From: an uncultured Anaerolineae bacterium
GTDB lineage: Bacteria > Chloroflexota > Anaerolineae > Anaerolineales > Villigracilaceae
Direction of reading: 5' to 3'
Assembly (NCBI GenBank): GCA_903875215.1
Contig: CAIQVH010000003.1
Coordinates: 1-64,000, forward strand
DNA: 64,000 nucleotides
Shown here: piece after piece, positions 51,668 through 61,332 of the stretch
Layout of the letters: each line of letters opens with the position of its first letter
How positions within the stretch are numbered: the stretch's first letter is position 1
Program-made: the position numbers and the translations under genes
Notes under the pieces: model-generated
Database searches by the model: none
Told to the model about the DNA's origin: nothing
Seen by the model: the letters and a program-made list of their open reading frames with translations, nothing else

Positions 51668-53047
51668 CTAAATCTTATCCAAATCCACCGTACGAGTGGC
51701 GGCATTTTCAAACCGGGTCAGGTTGCTGCGGAAGATCAAATCGATGTTGCCGACCGGCCCGTTGCGGTGCTTGGCCACCTTCAGGTGGGTAACATTCTGC
51801 ATGGCCGGGTCTTTGTCGTCGCGGTAGATAAACATGACAATATCGGCATCCTGCTCAAGCGAGCCGGATTCGCGCAGGTCGGAGAGCTGGGGTTCCTTGT
51901 CGGCGCGCTGTTCAACGGCGCGTGAGAGCTGGGCAGCCGCCAGTAAGGGGACATTCAATTCACGGGCCAGCTGTTTCAGGCTGCGGGAAATATAAGAGAC
52001 TTCCTGCACGCGGTTATCGGTGCGGCTTTCTGAACTCATCAACTGGATGTAGTCCAGGATGACCAAATCCAGGCCCTGATCCATGTGCAGGCGGCGCAGC
52101 TTGGTGCGCAGTTGCAGCGGCGAGAGGCTGGGAGTATCGTCGAGGAAGATTTTGGTGTCGCCAAGCACTTCGATGGCGTGGTTGAATAAATCCAGGTCTT
52201 CGGGGCTGAGCTTGCCGGTGCGTAGTTTCTGCGAGTCGATGCCGGTCTGCTGGGCGATCAGACGCTGAACAACCTGCTCATTGGACATTTCCAGTGAGAA
52301 GACGGCCACCCGCTTTTTATGCAGCAGCGCGGCGTTGTTGGCAACCGTCAGCATCCAGGCGGTTTTGCCCTGGCCAGGGCGGCCAGCCACAATCAGCAAG
52401 TCGGAGGGCTGCAGGCCGCCGGTCATCTTATCGAGGTCGATAAAGCCGGTCGGTACGCCGACAACATCGTCGGCGCGGCGCATGAGGGTTTCGATATGAT
52501 CATAATAATCGGAAAGCACCTCGCGGATCGGGCGGACGTCGTGGCGCGTGCGGCGCTCGCCGACATTGAAGATGGCTTTTTCTGCCTCGCCCATGACCGT
52601 GTCGATGGCTTCTTTTTCGTCGTAGGCCAGGGTGGCAATGGAGTTGGCGGCGGTCAGCAATTTTCGCCGGATGGAGGCGGCTTCGATGATTTTGCCGTAG
52701 GCTTCAGCGTGCAGCGAAGTGGGCACCTGGTTGAGCAGGGCTGTTAGAAAGGCCGGGCCTCCAATTTCATCCAGGCGGCCCATATCAGCCAATTCTTCCG
52801 AGACGGTGAGCGTATCCACCGGAACGCGGCGCTCATGCAGGCGCGTATATGCCTCCCACACAAAGCGCAGACGATGGATGTAGAAATCATCGGCCAAAAG
52901 AAATTGCGCCAGGTCGTAATAGACTTCGGGGTTGATGAGCACGGCGCCGATGACGGCTTCTTCGGCCTCGCGGCTGTGCGGCAACCCGGCGGATGTTTTT
53001 TCATCCCCATAAGGGGGGTCGTTGGAAATGAAGTCGGGCATAGGCAT
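51668..53047 (-). CDS. dnaB: Replicative DNA helicase DnaB
   Basis: The 459-residue protein has the N-terminal primase-interaction domain (PHSREAEEAVIGAVLINPEVYY) and the RecA-like motor with Walker A VAGRPGQGKTAW, Walker B DLVILDYIQLM and RESGSLEQDADIVMFIYRD. It unwinds DNA at the fork. No intein is visible. The gene precedes the DnaD- and DnaC-like genes, so the helicase and its loaders form one transcript. Confidence 0.96.
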   Translation of the reverse strand: MPMPDFISNDPPYGDEKTSAGLPHSREAEEAVIGAVLINPEVYYDLAQFLLADDFYIHRLRFVWEAYTRLHERRVPVDTLTVSEELADMGRLDEIGGPAFLTALLNQVPTSLHAEAYGKIIEAASIRRKLLTAANSIATLAYDEKEAIDTVMGEAEKAIFNVGERRTRHDVRPIREVLSDYYDHIETLMRRADDVVGVPTGFIDLDKMTGGLQPSDLLIVAGRPGQGKTAWMLTVANNAALLHKKRVAVFSLEMSNEQVVQRLIAQQTGIDSQKLRTGKLSPEDLDLFNHAIEVLGDTKIFLDDTPSLSPLQLRTKLRRLHMDQGLDLVILDYIQLMSSESRTDNRVQEVSYISRSLKQLARELNVPLLAAAQLSRAVEQRADKEPQLSDLRESGSLEQDADIVMFIYRDDKDPAMQNVTHLKVAKHRNGPVGNIDLIFRSNLTRFENAATRTVDLDKI

Positions 53048-53067
53048 CTCGAAAAAAAGGGAAAAAG

Positions 53068-53108
53068 AAAGGACACGGCCTGATTTATTTTACATCGGCG
53101 TGTCCTTT
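53068..53108 (-). terminator. Terminator between the BFN gene and dnaB
   Basis: aaaggacacg / cgtgtccttt with a 21-base loop; on the minus strand it is followed by TTTCTTTTTCCC. Confidence 0.7.
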
Positions 53109-53127
53109 TTGGTGCGCGTGAATTGGG

Positions 53128-53742
53128 CTAATTTTTCTTAGCGCTGTCGCCTTCGTCGTCATCCTGCTTTTTTTCGGGATCGAGCTTGCTCAGAAAGTCC
53201 TCGAAAATAGACAGGCGCGAGGCTTCGTCGGGATTGACAGGCCGGGCAGCAGGAGCCGGGGCTGGTTTGGCAGCCAGCGAATCGTCTTTTTTGGCGGCCG
53301 GGCTTTTGGGTGGCATCTGGGCGCGCAGGTCTTCTTCCGGGGCAATCCCCGCGGCGGTCATCACCGCCGGGTCGACCAGGATGGGGACATGGGCGCGGAC
53401 TGCCAGGGCAATGGCATCTGACGGGCGGGAATCAATGTTGATGGTCTGGCCACCCGCTTCGGCCACGATGTTGCCGTAGAAAATATCCTCGCGCAGGGCG
53501 ACGATTTCAACCCGCTTGATTTGGGCGTTGAAGGTCGTGAACAGGTTCTTGAGCAGGTCATGCGTCAACGGGCGATGCATTTCAATTTCTTGCAAGGCCA
53601 CCGTGATTGCTTCGGCTTCATAAGGGCCGACCCAGATCGGCAGATAGCGGTCCGCTTCAGACTGGCGCAAGACCACCAGCCGCTGCGGCGACATCAGGCT
53701 GACCCGAACACTATCGATAACAACTTCCACCATTTCGGACAT
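53128..53742 (-). CDS. BFN-domain (bifunctional nuclease) protein
   Basis: The 204-residue protein carries the DUF151/BFN fold: RYLPIWVGPYEAEAITVAL, RPLTHDLLKN and, in the middle, INIDSRPSDAIALAVRAHVPI. Homologs have nuclease activity. The C-terminal 60 residues are Lys/Ala/Pro-rich, ending in an acidic and basic tail (PEKKQDDDEGDSAKKN), not part of the domain. It is followed by a terminator. Confidence 0.88.
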   Translation of the reverse strand: MSEMVEVVIDSVRVSLMSPQRLVVLRQSEADRYLPIWVGPYEAEAITVALQEIEMHRPLTHDLLKNLFTTFNAQIKRVEIVALREDIFYGNIVAEAGGQTINIDSRPSDAIALAVRAHVPILVDPAVMTAAGIAPEEDLRAQMPPKSPAAKKDDSLAAKPAPAPAARPVNPDEASRLSIFEDFLSKLDPEKKQDDDEGDSAKKN

Positions 53743-53831
53743 AAGCGCTCCTGTAAAGTAAACTTATTTTAACACAGGATGCAAGGGAGGTGATTCAAAT
53801 CACGTTAGAGAATTGAATAAAATCAGCCCAA

Positions 53832-54938
53832 TCAGCCAAGGTGCGCTTCGGCAAAGGCAAATCCGCGCACGCGCTGCTCGTCAACGGTCACGCCCAGACC
53901 GGGGCCAGTGGGCACGTCGATAGTGCTGTCGGCGTTGAGGGTGAAGGTTTCGCGGGTCACGTCCTGGCGATAGTAACGGTCAGAAGCGGAGATATCGCCT
54001 GGCAGGGTGAAGCCCGGCAGCGCGGCAATCGCCAGGTTCGAGGCGCGCCCAATATTGGTCTCCAGCATGCCGCCACACCAGACCGGCAGACCGGCCTGCC
54101 GGCACAGGTGATGAATCTCCAGCCCCTGGCTCAAGCCGCCGACCCGACCCGGTTTGATGTTGATAATGCGGCAGGCCTCCATTTCGATGGCGTAACGCGC
54201 ATGACGAGGGGAAATGACGCTCTCATCGAGACAGATGGGGGTGCGCAGTTGCCGCTGAAACAGGCGGTGATCCCAGATGTCATCTTCAAAGAGCGGCTGT
54301 TCGATCAGAAGCAGGTCCAGGTCATCCAGCGGGCGCAGGATGTGGGCAGTTTCCAGGCTGTAGGCAGAATTGGCATCCACCTGGAGTTTAATATCCGGGA
54401 AAGCAGCGCGCACCGCCCGGGCTTCGCTGACATCGCGCCCGGGCTTGATCTTGATCTTGATGCGGCGGTAGCCTTTTTGGATGTACCCTGCGACGACGCG
54501 AACCAGGTCCGCCGTGGTATCCTGCAGCCCGACGGAGACGCCAACCTCGACACGCTCACGCACGCCGCCGAATAGTTCGCTCAGCGACTGGCCGCTGCGT
54601 TTCCCCAATAGATCCCAGAGCGCCATTTCCACGCCAGCCTTGGCGAGATGATGCCCGCGTACCGGCGCCACCCGGCGTTGAAAATCGGCGGCATCGGCCA
54701 CATCCTGCCCAAGCAGCAGCGGGCCAACAAATTCCTTCAGAACATGCATGACCGTCCCTGTGGTTTCATAGCTATAGCCAGGGTCGCGGTCGGCGGTGCA
54801 TTCGCCCCAGCCGGTCAGTCCTTCGGCTTCCAGCCTGACCAGGACACATTCGCGTTCGTAGATACGGCCAAATGAAGTCTCAAAATGGGCAACCAGCGGC
54901 ATGCGCAAAGAATACAAGGTGATGGAAGATATTTTCAT
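53832..54938 (-). CDS. Enolase-superfamily enzyme, MenC-like (OSBS / N-acylamino acid racemase)
   Basis: The 368-residue protein has the muconate-lactonizing-type barrel with the catalytic lysines in KIKIKPG (Lys161/Lys163) and Lys262 in IKPGRVGG, and metal ligands Asp188, Glu213 and Asp238. This is the pattern of o-succinylbenzoate synthase of the MenC type 2 group and of N-succinylamino acid racemase. No other menaquinone gene is adjacent, so the two activities cannot be separated. A gaggag site and a TATACT box (about 54962) precede it. Confidence 0.87.
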   Translation of the reverse strand: MKISSITLYSLRMPLVAHFETSFGRIYERECVLVRLEAEGLTGWGECTADRDPGYSYETTGTVMHVLKEFVGPLLLGQDVADAADFQRRVAPVRGHHLAKAGVEMALWDLLGKRSGQSLSELFGGVRERVEVGVSVGLQDTTADLVRVVAGYIQKGYRRIKIKIKPGRDVSEARAVRAAFPDIKLQVDANSAYSLETAHILRPLDDLDLLLIEQPLFEDDIWDHRLFQRQLRTPICLDESVISPRHARYAIEMEACRIINIKPGRVGGLSQGLEIHHLCRQAGLPVWCGGMLETNIGRASNLAIAALPGFTLPGDISASDRYYRQDVTRETFTLNADSTIDVPTGPGLGVTVDEQRVRGFAFAEAHLG

Positions 54939-55145
54939 CGCTTAGGCTCCTCTGAGGGCAGAGTATAGCGCATCAAAAGCAGATTCAACAGCCTGTTCAG
55001 GCTTCCAGAAAAAGCCAGCCGGAGAAGACGGGGAAATTGGATAATTTGTGGTTATAATTAAAACTTCAGAAGAGCTACATCCTAACCCCGGTTCTTCTCT
55101 TGATCAACATTCGGGGAAGTTTGATATTCCACCTGGCTGGTAGGC
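54939..55145. other. Promoter region between MenC-like and hybrid kinase genes
   Basis: This 207-bp divergent gap contains TATACT for the minus-strand gene (near 54962) and TATAAT at 55053-55058 for the kinase gene. No repeat or hairpin stands out. Confidence 0.5.
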
Positions 55146-58100
55146 ATGACACAAGATCACTCACTTAAAACCGAAAATGAAGCCCTGCGGCAACGGGTTG
55201 CCGACCTGGAGGCACAGTTGTTGTGGCAGACTGGCCCGGAGGCGCAACACCTGGGAGCGCTGCTGAAACACGCCCCGGGAGGCATAACGCTTTTCAGCGC
55301 AGATGGCCGGTTGAAATTCGTCAGTGCGTCGATCAAACAGATTTTGGGCTATGAGCCGGAGGAAATGCATGCGGGGGACCCGGACCGGTTTATTCATCCA
55401 GAAGACCTGCCCCAGGTTAGAACCCTGTTCCACTCTTTGTCCCAAATGCCGGGGAAAACGGGAAACGCCGAATATCGCATGTTGCACAAGGATGGTTCCT
55501 GGCACTGGATGGAAAGTACCGGTCTCAATCTACTCCACCAACCGACTGTGAATGCGCTGGCCTTTATTTTTCAGGATATCACTGCCCTAAAAAAGACCCA
55601 GGAGCGCCTGTTGGAGTTGAACCAGACGCTGGAAGCGCGCTTGTCAGAACATACGCACGAGATCGAGGATCTCTATAACAATGCGCCCTGCGGCTATCAT
55701 TCGCTGGATGCCAGCGGAAATTTTGTACACATCAACCAGACTGAACTGAACTGGCTGGGGTATCGCCATGAGGAAATGGTTGGGCGGATGAATATCACGC
55801 AATTGCTGACGTCTGCCGGCCTGGAGACCTTCCGCGAGAATTACCCCAAATTGATAAAAAACGGGATAGTGGCTGACCTGGAATTTGATTTCCGTCGCAA
55901 AGATGGCAGCCTGCTGCCAGTGTTGGTTAATGCCACGGCATTTTACGACGAGCAGGGCCACTACCTGAAAAGCCGCTCCACGGTGATCGACAACAGCAAG
56001 CGCAAAATGAACGAACTGGCCCTGCGAGAAAGCGAGGAAACGTATCGCGCCCTGTTTAATGATGCCAGCGATGCGATTTTCCTCTTCACGCCAGACGGAA
56101 CACTGGTACGCACCAACTCGCGCAGCGCTGAATTAATTGGTTTTACTGCCGAGGAAATGGTCGGCCATAGCGTGGCGGAATTCATCCTGCCGGCTGATAA
56201 GGAAGATGGCGAAAAACGAGTGCGCCATGTCGTGGCCGGGCAGAATGTTCCAGTGTACGAGCGCACGATGAAGCGCAAGGATGGAACCCTGATCGAGACG
56301 GAAATCCGCCTATCGCTGCTGAAGGATGGCGCCGGACAGCCCAAACTCATCCAGAGCCTGGTGCGCGATATTACCGCGCGCAAGCAGGCCGAAGCCGAGC
56401 TGAAAATTTCCGAAGCGCGCCTGCGCTCCATCCTGGAAAATGCCCCGGCCACCATCCTGGAAATCGATTCATCCGGGCTGATCCTGACACAGAATCGGCC
56501 GCTGAGGGGCGCCCAGCTAGAGGATCTTGTTGGGCACAACCTGATGGAACTGAACCCGGCAGAAAGCCAGTCCACTCTAAAAGAAGTCATGCAGACCGTT
56601 TTTACCCAGCAACAGCGCTACTCGTCCGAATTCGACGTCCCGAAAGGCCCATTGGCCGGGCATTACTTCCTGGTTTTTGTCGGCCCGGTGACCGAAGGCG
56701 AACAAGTGACGATGGCGATTGTAATTCTGCTCGACATCACCGAATTCAAAAAAGCCGAAATCGAATTGAACGCGCAGCGTGATTTTACGCGCCAGATCGT
56801 CGAGACCATGGGGCAAGGCCTGGTGGTCAGCGACGAACATGCACGAGTCGAGTACATCAATCCCCACATGGCAAGACTGATCGGCGTTCCGCAGGAAAAA
56901 TTGATCGGATCTGACGCCGAGGGTTATGTCGTGCCGGAGGATATGCCCATTTTGAATCACTTCATCAGCGCGGGGATGCAGGGCACCTCAAACCAATACG
57001 AATTCCGCCTGCGCACCACCACCGGGGAGATCCGTCACATGCTGATTACCTCCACGCCACGCCTGCGCAGCGGACAGGTGATTGGGCGGATCGCCCTGTT
57101 CACCGATATCACCCGTGATAAGGAGCTCGAAGCGCGCCTGCGGCAAAACCGCGATGAGTTAATCTCGGCCAACGCCCAACTCGAAAAAGCCGCCCGCATG
57201 AAAGATGAATTCCTGGCCAGCATGAGCCACGAACTACGCACTCCGCTGACGGGCATCCTGGGGCTCTCTGAAGCGCTGATGCTGAACAATTACGGCCCGT
57301 TGAATGAGAAGCAACTCAAGGCCCTGACCAACATCCAGCATAGTGGTCAGCATTTACTGGAATTGATCAACGACATCCTGGACCTCTCTAAAATAGAAGC
57401 TGGCAAGTTCGAACTTCAGATCGAACCCTGTTTGCTGAGCGACATCTGCAATGCCAGCCTGCAACTCATCAAGGGGATGGCGCAGAAAAAAAACCAGCAG
57501 GTTCACTTCTCCAGCGTGGCTGAGGGCACCCTCCTGCGCGCCGATGCCCGCCGGCTCAAACAAATGCTGCTCAATTTGCTCAGCAATGCAGTGAAATTCA
57601 CCCCGGAGGCGGGAACGATTGGATTGGATGTCAAAGCCAACCCGCTCGAAGGCCGCATTGAGTTGACGGTCTGGGATACAGGCATCGGCATTTCGGCCAA
57701 CAACATCAAGCGTTTGTTTAAGCCCTTTGTACAACTCGACAGCAGCCTGACACGCCAACATTCCGGCACCGGACTGGGGCTTTCACTGGTGCATCGCATG
57801 GCTGAACTGCACGGCGGCAGCCTGCTGATCGAAAGCACCTTGAACGAAGGCAGCCGCTTTACCATCCTCCTGCCATGGGCTCCACAGGGAACAACGCCCG
57901 CTTCGGCGCAGGTACACAAAAAGGATCGAGCCCTTAAATCTTCCCTGACCGTGGATGACAACGAAATCGACACTGCCCAGATTTCACGTTACCTGGAGCA
58001 GATGGAAATCCTGAACAACGTGCTTTTCAAGGGCGAAAACGCCGTCTCAATGGCAGCCCAAACCCAGCCAGGAATCATCCTGCTCGACCTGCATCTTCCC

Positions 58101-58721
58101 GATAAATCTGGCTTTGAAATATTGACCGAGCTGAAAGCCAATGTCGACACCCGGAATATTCCCGTGGTGATTATCTCGGTGCAGGACAGCCGCGCCGAGG
58201 CGCAGAAATATGGTGCAGCCGGCTACCTGCTGAAGCCCTTTTCCCTGGCAGAAATGCGCGCCGAAATCAACCGTGTGATGGCTGAGCAAAAACGAGGCGC
58301 TTCAGCCCTGACGATCGCCACCCCGCCCCAGGGCCCAACGATCCTGGTGATGGATGACAATGAAACCAGCCTCGAGATTATCACTGATTACCTCTCCGAA
58401 CACCATCTGAACGTGGTGACTGCCGGAGCAGGAGCAATCAACCTGGTCCAGGAATACCAACCGCACCTGATCCTGTTGGATATCCAAAGATCCGGCATCA
58501 ACAGCGCTGAAACGATCCAGCGCCTGCGGAAATTAACCGAGGCTCCGATTATCGCCATCACCTCCCTGGTCATGCCCGGCGACCGCGAGGCATGCCTGGC
58601 CGCCGGCGCCAGCGATTACTGGATCAAGCCGCTCCAATTGCAGAATCTGCTGGAGACCCTGCAGCGCACGGGCCCAAAAACAGACCCGAATGTTCCGCAG
58701 CCCCGCGCCGCCGCAAAATAG
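55146..58721 (+). CDS. Multi-PAS hybrid sensor histidine kinase with two receiver domains
   Basis: The 1191-residue cytosolic protein begins with a short coiled coil and has about five PAS domains (starting near residues 30, 170, 290, 420 and 540). Next come a HisKA domain with the phospho-acceptor His695 in SMSHELRTPL, a HATPase domain (NLLSNAVKF, DTGIG, GTGLGLSL) and two receiver domains with Asp981 (LLDLHLPD) and Asp1112 (LLDIQRSG). No membrane segment is seen, so it senses a cytosolic cue. The next gene, 42 bases downstream, is an HD-GYP response regulator, its likely partner. Confidence 0.93.
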   Translation: MTQDHSLKTENEALRQRVADLEAQLLWQTGPEAQHLGALLKHAPGGITLFSADGRLKFVSASIKQILGYEPEEMHAGDPDRFIHPEDLPQVRTLFHSLSQMPGKTGNAEYRMLHKDGSWHWMESTGLNLLHQPTVNALAFIFQDITALKKTQERLLELNQTLEARLSEHTHEIEDLYNNAPCGYHSLDASGNFVHINQTELNWLGYRHEEMVGRMNITQLLTSAGLETFRENYPKLIKNGIVADLEFDFRRKDGSLLPVLVNATAFYDEQGHYLKSRSTVIDNSKRKMNELALRESEETYRALFNDASDAIFLFTPDGTLVRTNSRSAELIGFTAEEMVGHSVAEFILPADKEDGEKRVRHVVAGQNVPVYERTMKRKDGTLIETEIRLSLLKDGAGQPKLIQSLVRDITARKQAEAELKISEARLRSILENAPATILEIDSSGLILTQNRPLRGAQLEDLVGHNLMELNPAESQSTLKEVMQTVFTQQQRYSSEFDVPKGPLAGHYFLVFVGPVTEGEQVTMAIVILLDITEFKKAEIELNAQRDFTRQIVETMGQGLVVSDEHARVEYINPHMARLIGVPQEKLIGSDAEGYVVPEDMPILNHFISAGMQGTSNQYEFRLRTTTGEIRHMLITSTPRLRSGQVIGRIALFTDITRDKELEARLRQNRDELISANAQLEKAARMKDEFLASMSHELRTPLTGILGLSEALMLNNYGPLNEKQLKALTNIQHSGQHLLELINDILDLSKIEAGKFELQIEPCLLSDICNASLQLIKGMAQKKNQQVHFSSVAEGTLLRADARRLKQMLLNLLSNAVKFTPEAGTIGLDVKANPLEGRIELTVWDTGIGISANNIKRLFKPFVQLDSSLTRQHSGTGLGLSLVHRMAELHGGSLLIESTLNEGSRFTILLPWAPQGTTPASAQVHKKDRALKSSLTVDDNEIDTAQISRYLEQMEILNNVLFKGENAVSMAAQTQPGIILLDLHLPDKSGFEILTELKANVDTRNIPVVIISVQDSRAEAQKYGAAGYLLKPFSLAEMRAEINRVMAEQKRGASALTIATPPQGPTILVMDDNETSLEIITDYLSEHHLNVVTAGAGAINLVQEYQPHLILLDIQRSGINSAETIQRLRKLTEAPIIAITSLVMPGDREACLAAGASDYWIKPLQLQNLLETLQRTGPKTDPNVPQPRAAAK

Positions 58722-58763
58722 CCTGCCTTATTCCTGCCCAACCATCAACAAGGAATTTCTGCC

Positions 58764-59756
58764 ATGTCTGGCCAACCGGTAATTCTGATCATCGACGACG
58801 AACCCATCGCCCGCGCCACCCTCGAGGCGTTGCTCAGCAAGGAACCCTATCAGGTTCATTTTGCAGAAGATGGGATGGATGGCCTGACCCGGGCAGTCGA
58901 ACTGCAACCGGACGTGATCCTGTTGGATGTGATGATGCCCAGGCTGGATGGTTATGAAGTCTGCCGCCGAATTCGGGCTGACCACGCCCTGAGCGAGGTA
59001 CCCATCCTTTTAATCACCGCCCTCGATGACCGCAATTCGCGTCTCGCCGGTCTGAGCGCCGGCGCAGATGACTTCATTACCAAACCCTTCGACAGCTTTG
59101 AACTGCTGGTCCGCCTGCGCGGTGTCACCCGCCTGAACCGCTATCGCCGCATCGCCGAACAACGCCACGAACTGGAAACGCTACACAACGAACTGCTCTC
59201 CGCCTACGATGAAACCATCCAGGGCTGGTCGCAAGCGCTCGAACTGCGTGACAAAGAAACCAAAGGCCACACCCTGCGCGTGACCCAAAAAACCGTCACT
59301 CTCGCCCAGCTTTCCGGGTTGGGCGAGGAAACGCTCAAGCACATCTGGCGGGGCGCCATGCTGCACGATATTGGCAAAATGGGCATCCCGGATGCAATTC
59401 TACGAAAGACCGGGAAACTAACCGAGGCTGAATGGCAAATCATGCGCCAGCATCCCATCTACGCTTATGAATGGCTCTCGCCGATCGCGTTTTTGCGCCC
59501 GGCGCTGGAGATCCCCTACTCTCACCATGAAAAATGGGATGGCAGCGGGTACCCGCGCGGGCTGAAAGGGGAGGAAATTCCGATCGCGGCACGCTTGTTT
59601 GCCATTATCGATGTCTGGGACGCTCTGACTTCCGACAGACCCTACCGCCCGGCAACGGAATTTGAGGAAGCCTTCCAGTACGTCCTGTCTCAATCCGGTA
59701 AGCATTTTGATCCGCAGATCGTCGATTTGTTCATCAAGCACATCACCGAGCTGTAA
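58764..59756 (+). CDS. Response regulator with HD-GYP phosphodiesterase domain
   Basis: The 330-residue protein has a receiver domain (phospho-acceptor Asp55 in LLDVMMPRLDGYE) and an HD-GYP domain with His201-Asp202 in MLHDIGKMGIP and the GYP triad at 262-264 in WDGSGYPRGL. It would degrade c-di-GMP when activated, probably by the hybrid kinase upstream. No GGDEF protein is encoded nearby. The gene ends in a short duplication (tcaccgagctgta at 59744 and again at 59761). Confidence 0.93.
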   Translation: MSGQPVILIIDDEPIARATLEALLSKEPYQVHFAEDGMDGLTRAVELQPDVILLDVMMPRLDGYEVCRRIRADHALSEVPILLITALDDRNSRLAGLSAGADDFITKPFDSFELLVRLRGVTRLNRYRRIAEQRHELETLHNELLSAYDETIQGWSQALELRDKETKGHTLRVTQKTVTLAQLSGLGEETLKHIWRGAMLHDIGKMGIPDAILRKTGKLTEAEWQIMRQHPIYAYEWLSPIAFLRPALEIPYSHHEKWDGSGYPRGLKGEEIPIAARLFAIIDVWDALTSDRPYRPATEFEEAFQYVLSQSGKHFDPQIVDLFIKHITEL

Positions 59757-60024
59757 AAACTCACCGAGCTGTACTCGTTCACGGGCCAGTACAGTCGCCT
59801 CGCGCAGCGCCGCGGCGGTCAATGGTCATCAGTCATGTAGGCTGCAATCCCCTTGAAAAACAACCCAATAAAACAGGCGATGATCAGCCCAGTTTTGCGG
59901 CTGGATATTTTCACTGCTACCCAGGAGATTTTCTGCACAGAGGCCGCATCCGTTGCGAAAAAACTAAAAAATAACCGCCAAAGGCCAACACAACCACGGT
60001 CACTGCCAGAAATCCCCCGCCGAT

Positions 60025-60052
60025 CCTCCTTCATCCTTCCCCCTTCATCCTT
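60025..60052. repeat. 7-base repeat directly upstream of the ruvB -10 box
   Basis: cctcctt, catcctt, ccccctt, catcctt (four heptamers), then TATAATC in the same phase. Confidence 0.7.
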
Positions 60053-60058
60053 TATAAT
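60053..60058 (+). promoter_or_regulatory. TATAAT box giving a leaderless ruvB transcript
   Basis: TATAAT ends six bases before the ruvB ATG at 60065; no ribosome binding site lies between. The -35 position falls in the heptamer repeat. Confidence 0.6.
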
Positions 60059-60064
60059 CACAGC

Positions 60065-61093
60065 ATGACCGACCCGAAAGATCGCCCCGTGACGCCCGAA
60101 GCCAAACCCGATGACCGCGTCGACCACGCCCTGCGCCCGCAGAAGCTGACCGATTTAATCGGCCAGGACCAGGTCAAGGAAAACCTGGCCATTTTGATCG
60201 CCGCCGCCCGGCAGCGCGGCGAAGCGCTCGACCACGTCCTGTTCTATGGCCCGCCAGGATTGGGCAAAACCACCCTGGCTAACGTGCTCGCCAACGAAAT
60301 GGGCGTCAACATCAAGACCACCTCCGGCCCGGCCATTGAACGCGCCGGTGATCTGGCTGCCATTCTCACCAACCTGCGCGCGGGCGACATTCTCTTCATT
60401 GATGAAATCCACCGGTTGGGGCGGGCGGTGGAAGAAGTGCTCTACCCGGCCATGGAAGACTTCGCCCTCGACATTATCATCGGCAAGGGGCCTTCGGCGC
60501 GTTCGATCCGGCTCAAGCTGCCGCGTTTTTCCGTTGTCGGGGCCACCACCCGGCTGGCGCTGGTCACCGCGCCCCTGCGCGCCCGCTTCGGCGCGGTCTA
60601 CCGTCTGGATTATTACGACGAAGCCGCCATGCGGAAAATTGTCAGCCGCGCCGCCGGGATGCTGAAAGTCCCGGCCGATGAAGACGGTATCAACGAAGTG
60701 GCGCGCCGCGCGCGCGGCACTCCGCGTATAGCCCTGCGCCTGCTGCGCCGCGTGCGCGACTTTGCCCAGGTGCGCGGCACCGGCCAGGTGACCCGCGAGA
60801 TGGCATCTGCCGCGCTTGACCTGTTGCAGGTCGATCCGCTCGGTCTGGACGATGTTGACCGCCGCGTATTGCGCGCCATCATCGAAAAATTCAGCGGCGG
60901 GCCGGTCGGCCTGAACACCATCGCCGCCGCCATCAGCGAAGAAGCCGATACCATCATGGATGTGGTGGAACCCTACCTGCTCCAGCTCGGCTTCCTCGAC
61001 CGTACACCGCAGGGTCGGGTCGCCACCCGCACTGCCTACGCCCATCTGGGCTTTGCCTACCCCGAAAACGGCGAACAGCCGAGATTGTTATAG
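60065..61093 (+). CDS. ruvB: Holliday junction branch migration ATPase RuvB
   Basis: The 342-residue AAA+ motor has Walker A GPPGLGKT (62-69), Walker B FIDEIH (111-116), the sensor 1 region [17 protein letters not shown] and the C-terminal DNA-binding winged helix. It drives branch migration with RuvA. The gene is the first of an operon with DUF2905, hydrolase, a membrane lipoprotein and queA; ruvB-queA adjacency is common in bacteria. Confidence 0.97.
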   Translation: MTDPKDRPVTPEAKPDDRVDHALRPQKLTDLIGQDQVKENLAILIAAARQRGEALDHVLFYGPPGLGKTTLANVLANEMGVNIKTTSGPAIERAGDLAAILTNLRAGDILFIDEIHRLGRAVEEVLYPAMEDFALDIIIGKGPSARSIRLKLPRFSVVGATTRLALVTAPLRARFGAVYRLDYYDEAAMRKIVSRAAGMLKVPADEDGINEVARRARGTPRIALRLLRRVRDFAQVRGTGQVTREMASAALDLLQVDPLGLDDVDRRVLRAIIEKFSGGPVGLNTIAAAISEEADTIMDVVEPYLLQLGFLDRTPQGRVATRTAYAHLGFAYPENGEQPRLL

Positions 61094-61094
61094 G

Positions 61095-61322
61095 ATGGAA
61101 AACCTCGGCCGCCTGCTCATGCTTGCCGCGCTTGTCCTGTTCCTGGCTGGCGGGGCTATCTTCCTGGCAGGGAAATTTGGCCTGCCGCTTGGCCGCCTGC
61201 CGGGCGATATCCGTCTCGAGGGGCAGAACGGCTCCTTTTATTTTCCGCTCACCACTTCCATCCTGGTTTCGATCCTGTTGACCCTTGTGCTCAATCTGAT
61301 TGGCCGCTTCCTGAATAAATAA
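61095..61322 (+). CDS. DUF2905 small membrane protein
   Basis: The 75-residue protein has two membrane helices flanking the signature PLGRLPGDIRLEGQNGSFYFPLTTS (split: GRLPGDI, then FYFPLTTS), as in DUF2905. The ATG at 61095 lies one base after the ruvB stop, so it is cotranscribed. Function unknown. Confidence 0.88.
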   Translation: MENLGRLLMLAALVLFLAGGAIFLAGKFGLPLGRLPGDIRLEGQNGSFYFPLTTSILVSILLTLVLNLIGRFLNK

Positions 61323-61332
61323 TGTTCTCCCC

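Larger units (their letters stand above)
59757..60064. other. 308-bp gap before ruvB with degenerate membrane-peptide reading frames
   Basis: On the minus strand, two hydrophobic stretches lie in different frames ([18 protein letters not shown] and GLIIACFIGLFFKGIAAY), separated by runs of T, as if a small two-helix protein had suffered a frameshift. Neither frame alone has a convincing start. The right part is a 7-base repeat next to the ruvB -10 box. Confidence 0.35.
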
